Part shown: one piece after another, positions 1-4,869 of the stretch | Layout: every line of letters starts with the position of its first letter | How positions within the stretch are numbered: position 1 is the stretch's first letter | Source: Deltaproteobacteria bacterium | GTDB lineage: Bacteria > Desulfobacterota > DSM-4660 > Desulfatiglandales > B25-G16 | Direction: 5' to 3' | Assembly: GCA_003646935.1 (NCBI GenBank) | Contig: QMLW01000148.1 | Coordinates: 1-5,923 of the forward strand | DNA length: 5,923 nucleotides | Made by a program: the position numbers and the translations under genes | The notes under the pieces: model-generated | Told to the model about the DNA's origin: nothing | The model's input: only the letters and a program-made list of their open reading frames with translations | Databases searched by the model: none

Positions 1-19
1 CATTGCTTTTAAAACCAAC

Positions 20-57
20 ACTCCAATATTCCACCATTCCATTATTCCATGTGTGAG
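20..57 (+). repeat. ATTCCA-type interspersed repeat downstream of mvhD
   Basis: Near-tandem units of 8-9 bases (ACTCCAAT, ATTCCACC, ATTCCATT, ATTCCA) ending in TGTGTGAG. It has the same unit and the same ATGTGAG-like end as the copies in the hdrB-hdrA gap, so one repeat family flanks the hdrA-mvhD pair on both sides. Confidence 0.6.
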
Positions 58-76
58 ACAATATGGAACAGTCTCA
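54..76. repeat. Small inverted repeat after mvhD
   Basis: TGAGAC (54-59) and GTCTCA (71-76) can pair around an 11-base loop. A run of seven A (76-82) follows on the plus strand. On the minus strand, where transcription arrives from mvhD, the T-run comes before the hairpin instead of after it, so this is not a canonical terminator. The remainder of 1-157 holds nothing else recognisable. Confidence 0.3.
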
Positions 77-157
77 AAAAAACCTTTTTAATTTCAATAA
101 GTTGTAGAATTTCCGAGACGTTAGCTCTGTATTGTGATCTGTATTTATGCCAATTCA

Positions 158-598
158 CTACGCGGCTTGTTTCTCCCTGCCTGCTCCTTTGATCGGATTT
201 GGGCCCAGGGCCACGATCCTCTCGTGCATCTCCAGGGCCACCTCCGCAAACCGGGGACCGTCTGAGGCAGCGATGTTATACATCTCCAGCCTCTCTCCAC
301 CAATCCCGATCTCATCCAGGAGCTTTTTCGCGTACTCCACCCTCTTCTTGGCCCTCAGGTTGCCGGTGAGGTAATGACACTCTCCTTCAAGACAGCCCGC
401 CACGTATACCCCATCTGCACCCTTTTGAAAGGCCCTCAGGATGTGGATGACGTCTACCTTGCCGGTACAGGGCAGCCGTATAATCCTGATGCTATCGGGG
501 TAGCTGAGACGCATGGTACCTGCCAGGTCCGCCGCTTCATAGCCTCAGTATATACAGCAGAATGCCACGATTATCGGCTTAAATCCCTCCATGTTCAT
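158..598 (-). CDS. mvhD: MvhD-like hydrogenase/Hdr iron-sulfur adaptor subunit, predicted selenoprotein (Sec18 encoded by UGA)
   Basis: MvhD-family proteins carry one [2Fe-2S] cluster and pass electrons from a hydrogenase or dehydrogenase to the HdrA flavin; the protein should be cytoplasmic. The frame gives 146 residues. The N-terminus reads FCCIY-U-GYEAADLAG (from residue 13), matching the family pattern FCCxWCxYxxAD, with an in-frame TGA (545-547) at the second-cluster-cysteine position. Other family cysteines are intact: C14, C15, C44 (LPCTGK), C69 and C74 (AGCLEGECH). The ATG at 598 overlaps the hdrA stop (ATGA) and follows GGAGG by 4 nt; ATG 592 (Met3) is a possible alternative start with 10 nt spacing. 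A conventional start at 514 would give 118 residues and drop the conserved N-terminus. Translational coupling to hdrA is likely. The family is clear. The Sec reading is an inference from motif position and the hairpin after the UGA; a nonsense mutation or sequencing error is the alternative. Confidence 0.88.
515..530 (-). promoter_or_regulatory. Putative bacterial SECIS hairpin for the UGA codon of mvhD
   Basis: Starting 15 nt after the UGA, the mRNA reads GGACCUGGCAGGUACC. It can fold as GG/CC plus ACCU/AGGU with one bulged A and a short GGC loop (or UGGCA if the closing U-A pair opens). The first loop G lies 21 nt after the UGA, close to the spacing in E. coli fdhF (about 19 nt), and a G early in the apical loop is the usual bacterial SECIS feature. 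A separate basal stem, CUGAGGC with GUCUCAG (7 pairs including one G-U), encloses the UGA and the hairpin. Structure was assigned by eye, without an energy calculation, and SelB binding is inferred. Confidence 0.6.
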
Positions 599-3500
599 AT
601 CGCCTCCAGCAGTGCGTCGATCTGCGCCAGGACCTGAACATCCTCAAAATGAGAGAGCGTAATGGCCTTTGCCGGGCACTCAGCGGCGCAGACCCCGCAG
701 CCCTGACACTTGGAGATGTCGATCTCCGAAACCCCATCCTCGTTGATGAACGGTACCTCGTAGGGACAGGCCCTCACACAGATTAGACAAGCGGCACAGA
801 GCTCCGGATCTACCTTTGCTACCACCCCTCCCACCTCTATGCGATCTTGGCAGAGCAAACGGCAGGCCCTCCCAGATGCGGCGAGGGCCTGGGAGATGCT
901 CTCGTCGATCCTCTTGGGCGAGTGTGCCATGCCGCAGATGAAGATGCCGTCGTATTGGGTGTCAACGGGACGAAGCTTTACATGTGCCTCCAGAAAAAAG
1001 CCCTCCGCGGTGAGGGGAACCTTGAGTATGTTCGCGAGCTCCTCGTTGTCTCCCGCGACCACGCCCGTGCTCAGGATTACCTGATCGGGGCTCACGGTTA
1101 CCTCCCTGCCTAGGGTGTAGTCCTGAAAGCCGACCCGAATCCTACCCTGAACCTCCTCCACAACCGGTTCATGATCATCCTTGTATCGCAGGAAGCGTAT
1201 CCCCATCTCCCGGGCCGTTCGGTAGAAGTCCTCGGCGAATCCGTAGGTCCTGATATCCCTGTGGAGTACGTAGATATCCGCATCAGGATTGATCTCCTTT
1301 ACGGCAATGGCATTCTTTATGGCCTGCTGACAACAGACGCGGCTGCAATTGGGGTTCGCATCCGTTCTCGAGCCCACACACTGGATCATCACCACCGTGT
1401 GCCAGTCCTTGATCCTGTCTCTCTGGCTTATTACCATCTCCTCTAGCTCTACCTGGGTCTTTACCGCCTCATGCTGCCCGTAGAGGTATTCCTCGGGATG
1501 ATATTCACGAGCCCCTGTGGCAATCACGAGCGCTCCGTGATTGATCTCCCGGTGATACATGGCGGGCCCTACATTGAGGGAGGTCTTGTAATTTCCCTTG
1601 GAACCGGAGAAATCCGTGAGCATAGTCTCGGTAAGGACCTCGATCCTGTCGGTGTGTTGAACCCGCTCAATGAGGCTATCCACATAGCCCTGGACATCAT
1701 CGCCCTGGAGGGTCCTGTGGATCTTTCTGCTCATGCCCCCTAATTCCTTATCCAATTCCACCAGCACCACCTCGAAGCCCTGAGCGGCGATGTTCAGCGC
1801 AGCTGTCATGCCCGCGATTCCGCCGCCAAGAACAAGGGCCCTTTTGATCACCGGAAGTTTGGTTCTGTAGAGCGGGGAGAGCTCCGCTGCGTTGGCAATG
1901 GCCATCCTCACCAGGTCCTTGGCCTTTTGCGTGGCACTTTCTTTATCGGTCTGATGCACCCAAGAGTCTTGATCCCGAATGTTGGCCATACTGAAGAGGT
2001 AGGGGTTGAGGCCCGCCTCTCTGATGGTATCCTGAAACAAGGGTTCGTGTGTCCGGGTGGAGCATGACGCCACCACCACCCTATTGAGCGAGTGCTCGTG
2101 TATCAATTCCTTTATCCTGACCTGCGTGTCCTGGGAACAGGTGAACAGGTTCTCCTCGGCTACCACCACACCTGGCAAGGTGGAAGCATACTTGGTCACT
2201 TCCGGCACATCGACCACACTGCCTATATTTATCCCGCAGTGGCAAACGAACACGCCGATGCGAGGTTCTTGTCCGCTGACATCTATCTCATCGGGGTATT
2301 CCTTCTCCCTGGTAAGGGCAAATCGCTCCACCGAAAGCAGGCTGGATGCCGCGGCACCGGCGCCGCTTGCCTGCATCACCGTTTCTGGTATATCCTTCGG
2401 GCCCTGAAAGGCGCCGCACACGAATATTCCCGGCCTGGTGGTCTGTACCGGTTCGAACGATTCCGTGTTCACGAACTGATAATGGTTGAGCTCGACACCT
2501 AATTGGCGGGCAAGCTCGATGGAGCTCTGCGGTATATCAAAACCAACCGACAGGACCACCATGTCGAATTCCTCGTGGGCAACCCTTCCGGCCTCATCCG
2601 TATACCTAATCCTCAGGCTTCCCTCCTCCCCTCCCGGCAGAATGCCATCTATCCTGGATTTAGCAAACCTAACCCCTGCATCCTTTGCCCTCATATAAAA
2701 TTTCTCGAAATCCTTTCCATAGGTCCTGATATCGATAAAGAAGACTGCTGTATCGAGGGGCTCATCGCTGTGTTCCTTGGCAACCAAACACTGTTTTATA
2801 GCATAGGTGCAGCATACACCCGAGCAATAACCCTTATCGCCAATATGGGTGTTCCTCGATCCCACGCACTGAAGCCAGGCGATCTTGTTTGGTTCTCTTC
2901 CGTCGGAGGGACGCACGAGGTGACCCTGATAGGGGCCCGATGCGCTCAGGATCCTCTCAAATTCAAGGCTAGTCAAAACATTGGAGAAGTGCCGATATTG
3001 ATAGGTGTCGTGGACTGCTGGATCATAGGGCTCAAAGCCGGGGGCCATGATGATCGCTCCCACATCCACGGTGATCTCCCTTTGGACCTGATCGAAATCC
3101 ACGGCATCTGCCGGGCAGAATTTCTCACAGGCGCGGCACTTGCCTTTTTCGAAATAGATGCAGCGGTCTTTATCGATGAGGTATTTGAGGGGAACGGCCT
3201 GAGGATAGAGTATGTACGCCGCCTTCCGTTGAATCAAGCCGGTGTTGTATTCGTCGGCGGTCTTTCTGGGACATTTGTCTGCACAGGTGCCACAGGCAAT
3301 GCATTTATCAACATCGATATACCTGGGCTGCTGAACGAGTCTGACGTGGAAATTGCCGGCTTCGCCCGTTACGCTCTCTATCTCGGAAAGGGTAAGGATC
3401 TCGATGTTCAGGTGTTTGCCGCACTCCACCAGCTTGGGCGAGAGGATGCACATGGAGCAGTCATTGGTGGGAAACGTCTTATCCAGTTGCGACATACGGC

Positions 3501-3627
3501 CGCCGATGCTGGACGCTCGTTCAACCAGGTATACGTAGAATCCGGAATCCGCCAGATCGAGGGCCGCCTGAATGCCGCCGATGCCGCCGCCGACTACCAT
3601 GGCCGAGCCGATCACGTCTTTCGCCAT
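595..3627 (-). CDS. hdrA: Double-length (fused) HdrA-like FAD/iron-sulfur oxidoreductase
   Basis: HdrA is the flavin subunit of heterodisulfide-reductase-type complexes; its FAD can split electron pairs between high- and low-potential acceptors. At 1010 residues this is well above a single HdrA (about 650), and it contains two units. Unit 1: FAD-binding GGGIGG (residues 13-18), CSMC (57-60), an inserted ferredoxin domain with C109/112/115/119 and C156/164/167/171, QCVGSR (253-258) and YCSGVCC (267-273). Unit 2: an HdrA N-terminal domain (from about 456; VCHCGINIG, C497, C522), a second FAD fold with GGGIAG (601-606), QCVGSR (749-754), NCSRVCC (760-766), and a C-terminal ferredoxin domain with C944/947/950/954 and C974/977/980/984. 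Unit 1 lacks the N-terminal domain and unit 2 lacks the inserted ferredoxin. The start is supported by GAGGGG 5 nt upstream and by the Rossmann motif near the N-terminus. The stop overlaps the mvhD start. Cytoplasmic. Bifurcation is inferred from the family; the acceptors are unknown. Confidence 0.95.
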   Translation of the reverse strand: MAKDVIGSAMVVGGGIGGIQAALDLADSGFYVYLVERASSIGGRMSQLDKTFPTNDCSMCILSPKLVECGKHLNIEILTLSEIESVTGEAGNFHVRLVQQPRYIDVDKCIACGTCADKCPRKTADEYNTGLIQRKAAYILYPQAVPLKYLIDKDRCIYFEKGKCRACEKFCPADAVDFDQVQREITVDVGAIIMAPGFEPYDPAVHDTYQYRHFSNVLTSLEFERILSASGPYQGHLVRPSDGREPNKIAWLQCVGSRNTHIGDKGYCSGVCCTYAIKQCLVAKEHSDEPLDTAVFFIDIRTYGKDFEKFYMRAKDAGVRFAKSRIDGILPGGEEGSLRIRYTDEAGRVAHEEFDMVVLSVGFDIPQSSIELARQLGVELNHYQFVNTESFEPVQTTRPGIFVCGAFQGPKDIPETVMQASGAGAAASSLLSVERFALTREKEYPDEIDVSGQEPRIGVFVCHCGINIGSVVDVPEVTKYASTLPGVVVAEENLFTCSQDTQVRIKELIHEHSLNRVVVASCSTRTHEPLFQDTIREAGLNPYLFSMANIRDQDSWVHQTDKESATQKAKDLVRMAIANAAELSPLYRTKLPVIKRALVLGGGIAGMTAALNIAAQGFEVVLVELDKELGGMSRKIHRTLQGDDVQGYVDSLIERVQHTDRIEVLTETMLTDFSGSKGNYKTSLNVGPAMYHREINHGALVIATGAREYHPEEYLYGQHEAVKTQVELEEMVISQRDRIKDWHTVVMIQCVGSRTDANPNCSRVCCQQAIKNAIAVKEINPDADIYVLHRDIRTYGFAEDFYRTAREMGIRFLRYKDDHEPVVEEVQGRIRVGFQDYTLGREVTVSPDQVILSTGVVAGDNEELANILKVPLTAEGFFLEAHVKLRPVDTQYDGIFICGMAHSPKRIDESISQALAASGRACRLLCQDRIEVGGVVAKVDPELCAACLICVRACPYEVPFINEDGVSEIDISKCQGCGVCAAECPAKAITLSHFEDVQVLAQIDALLEAI
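603..607 (-). promoter_or_regulatory. Ribosome-binding site of mvhD inside the 3' end of hdrA
   Basis: GGAGG on the minus strand, 4 nt before ATG 598 and 10 nt before ATG 592. It supports starting mvhD upstream of the UGA, since a start at 514 would leave this Shine-Dalgarno sequence without a gene. Confidence 0.7.
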
Positions 3628-3632
3628 TCCTT

Positions 3633-3638
3633 CCCCTC
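3633..3638 (-). promoter_or_regulatory. Ribosome-binding site of hdrA
   Basis: GAGGGG on the minus strand with a 5-nt spacer (AAGGA) before the ATG at 3627. It fixes the hdrA start and shows that hdrA is translated independently of hdrB, whose stop lies 299 bases upstream. Confidence 0.6.
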
Positions 3639-3666
3639 TATTTCATAACCCTGGTCCCATCATGGC

Positions 3667-3702
3667 CACTCACATGGGATAATGGAATAGTGGAATGTTG
3701 TT
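3667..3702 (-). repeat. ATTCCA-type interspersed repeat, inverted copy (left arm)
   Basis: On the plus strand it begins CACTCACAT and continues with TGGAATAGTGGAATG. Its reverse complement closely matches the repeat at 3794-3830, including the terminal ATGTGAG. The two arms are about 90 bases apart and could pair into a long imperfect stem. Confidence 0.65.
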
Positions 3703-3793
3703 ATTAAAGTAATGACTTGTTTATTCATGAACATTTTGGCTTTCCTGTCACGATATGTTTTTTCAATAAACCACTATAACTATCTCCCAAGAC

Positions 3794-3830
3794 ACATTAT
3801 TCCACCATTCCACCATTCCAAATGTGAGCG
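3794..3830 (+). repeat. ATTCCA-type interspersed repeat (right arm)
   Basis: Contains three near-tandem 8-base units, ATTCCACC ATTCCACC ATTCCA, followed by AATGTGAGCG. It is the inverted partner of 3667-3702 and the same family as the copy at 20-57. It lies just after the hdrB stop in the direction of transcription. Confidence 0.65.
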
Positions 3831-3833
3831 AAG

Positions 3834-3877
3834 CGAACCAGGTTCGGTACTTGCTATCAGGATGTGTCTGGCGCCAG
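3834..3877. repeat. Two small dyad symmetries downstream of hdrB
   Basis: CGAACC-A-GGTTCG at 3834-3846 and the perfect 10-base palindrome CTGGCGCCAG at 3868-3877, starting about 50 bases past the hdrB stop. Neither is followed by a T-run on the minus strand, so they are not canonical intrinsic terminators. They could be protein-binding sites or RNA hairpins; the role is unknown. Confidence 0.35.
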
Positions 3878-3926
3878 GGAATAACGATTCAGGTTCCGGA
3901 TTCAATGTCGGGATGCTCAATGCAGC

Positions 3927-4799
3927 CTACTCCGATAGGAACTTCTCAACCGAGGTTATCTCTATGTGGTTCATTTCCAAACCAAGGGCGCGGCTGTCAA
4001 TGCCGAGGCTCAGTCCCAGAAGCTGTGGATAGAGGATGGGAGGCAGAAGATGATTTCCACCCCGTTCCCTGTGGAGCATCCTTTGAACGGTATCGAACTG
4101 GATATGGCAGTAGGGACATCCAACACAGAGGTACGCCGCCCCTGATTTCCTGGCGTTTATCACCTTTTTCTCCGTGAGATCCATTGATAGATCGTCATTC
4201 ACCCCAAACAAGGGAGCACCACAACAATCAAGCCGTGCCTGCCAGTCGATGCTCTCCGCGCCCGTTGCCTCCACTAGGGTATCAAAGAGCGTGGGGTTCA
4301 CGGGATCATCAAATTGGGTAACCTCGCTGGGCCTGAGTGCATGGCACCCATAGTGGGTTGCTATCTTGAGCTCTTGAAAGGGCCTGGTGACCTTCTCCTT
4401 GATAGCCTCTATACCCACATCATGATAGAGAACAGACAGCAGATGTTTGATCTCGATATCTCCTTCAAAACGCATTCCTTCCCTTGCAAGCAGCGCGTTT
4501 ATCTCCGACCTGAGGGCGGGGTTTTCCTTCAGGTGATAGTACGCATGCTTGAGCATGCCGAAGCCGCATTTACAGAGCACGAGCATATTGAGATTCTGCT
4601 TCTCGGCAAGGGCGAGATTTCTCGCGGAAGAAAGAATGGCCGCCCTGTAGTCGGTGTTTCGTATCGGATATCCGCAACAGTTGAATTCCTTGATCTCCTG
4701 GAGCCCTATACCGAATGTTTCCAGTACCGCCCTTGAAGAGGATTCATACTGTTGCAGCCGAGCAGGAATGGTACAGCCCAAAAAGAACGCGAATTTCAT
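3927..4799 (-). CDS. hdrB: HdrB-like heterodisulfide reductase subunit B, two CCG domains
   Basis: HdrB carries the catalytic site of Hdr complexes: two CCG domains, each binding a non-cubane iron-sulfur cluster that reduces a disulfide or relays electrons. The 290-residue length is normal for the family. The N-terminus MKFAFFLGC is typical and supports the start, although the ribosome-binding site is poor (GAGG only 1 nt from ATG). Domain 1 has C9, C41-C42 and then C76-K-C78-G79, where CxxC is expected. Domain 2 has C152 (HYGCHALRP), C192-C193 (DCCGAP) and C225/C228/C231 (CVGCPYCHIQF), so the usual CxxC is present. Its neighbours are the HdrC fusion, 70 bases upstream, and hdrA, 299 bases downstream. 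A role with HdrA and HdrC is well supported by context; the physiological substrate is unknown, and coenzyme M-coenzyme B heterodisulfide is unlikely in a bacterium. Confidence 0.93.
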   Translation of the reverse strand: MKFAFFLGCTIPARLQQYESSSRAVLETFGIGLQEIKEFNCCGYPIRNTDYRAAILSSARNLALAEKQNLNMLVLCKCGFGMLKHAYYHLKENPALRSEINALLAREGMRFEGDIEIKHLLSVLYHDVGIEAIKEKVTRPFQELKIATHYGCHALRPSEVTQFDDPVNPTLFDTLVEATGAESIDWQARLDCCGAPLFGVNDDLSMDLTEKKVINARKSGAAYLCVGCPYCHIQFDTVQRMLHRERGGNHLLPPILYPQLLGLSLGIDSRALGLEMNHIEITSVEKFLSE

Positions 4800-4801
4800 A
4801 C

Positions 4802-4828
4802 CTCGTTACTCGTTAATGGTTACTCGTT
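4802..4828 (-). repeat. Short direct repeats (AACGAG x3) overlapping the hdrB ribosome-binding region
   Basis: On the minus strand AACGAGTAAC occurs twice (4819-4828 and 4805-4814), and a third AACGAG (4802-4807) runs into the GAGG beside the hdrB ATG. They lie in the 70-base gap after the membrane subunit gene. They could be a repeat expansion or an operator; nothing else in the gap is recognisable. Confidence 0.45.
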
Positions 4829-4869
4829 GAACATGCATACACGCGATGAACTCATGGCACACGATCAGA

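Larger units (their letters stand above)
3628..3926. other. Intergenic region between hdrB and hdrA with an inverted repeat pair and AT-rich core
   Basis: The 299-base gap has no convincing gene; the short frames in it lack a recognisable protein and a good ribosome-binding site. It holds two inverted copies of an ATTCCA-type repeat (3667-3702 and 3794-3830) around a clearly AT-rich core. Next to hdrB lie two small dyads: CGAACC-A-GGTTCG (3834-3846) and the perfect palindrome CTGGCGCCAG (3868-3877). No good sigma-70 or sigma-54 promoter pair was found on the minus strand, but a promoter for hdrA-mvhD here cannot be excluded. A gap of this size between genes of one complex is unusual and may reflect insertion of the repeat unit. 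Confidence 0.6.

Noticed and set aside
20..57. CRISPR array
   Set aside because: Units are only 8-9 bases with no unique spacers; it is a short degenerate tandem repeat.
54..90. Intrinsic terminator for the hdrA-mvhD transcript
   Set aside because: The TGAGAC/GTCTCA stem has its T-run on the wrong side for minus-strand transcription, and the stem is short with a large loop.
158..514. mvhD starting at the ATG at 514 (118 residues)
   Set aside because: It loses the conserved FCCxxC/AAD/LAG N-terminus that is readable upstream in the same frame, and the good ribosome-binding site lies at 603-607.
545..547. mvhD as a pseudogene broken by a nonsense mutation
   Set aside because: The only interruption is a UGA exactly at a conserved cysteine position, with a SECIS-like hairpin after it and an otherwise intact frame. 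Not formally excluded without genome-wide Sec genes.
2503..3648. Plus-strand open frame of 381 codons
   Set aside because: Fully antisense to the strongly supported hdrA, with no recognisable domains; a shadow of its codon usage.
3703..3793. Promoter for hdrA in the AT-rich core
   Set aside because: GTGACA is present on the minus strand, but no matching -10 box lies at 16-18 nt, and no GG-N10-GC sigma-54 pair was found.
3712..4177. Plus-strand open frames of 106 and 117 codons over the hdrB end and the intergenic gap
   Set aside because: They run over repeats and antisense to hdrB, lack a recognisable protein, and have no convincing ribosome-binding site.
4314..4736. Plus-strand open frame of 140 codons
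   Set aside because: Antisense to hdrB with no family features.
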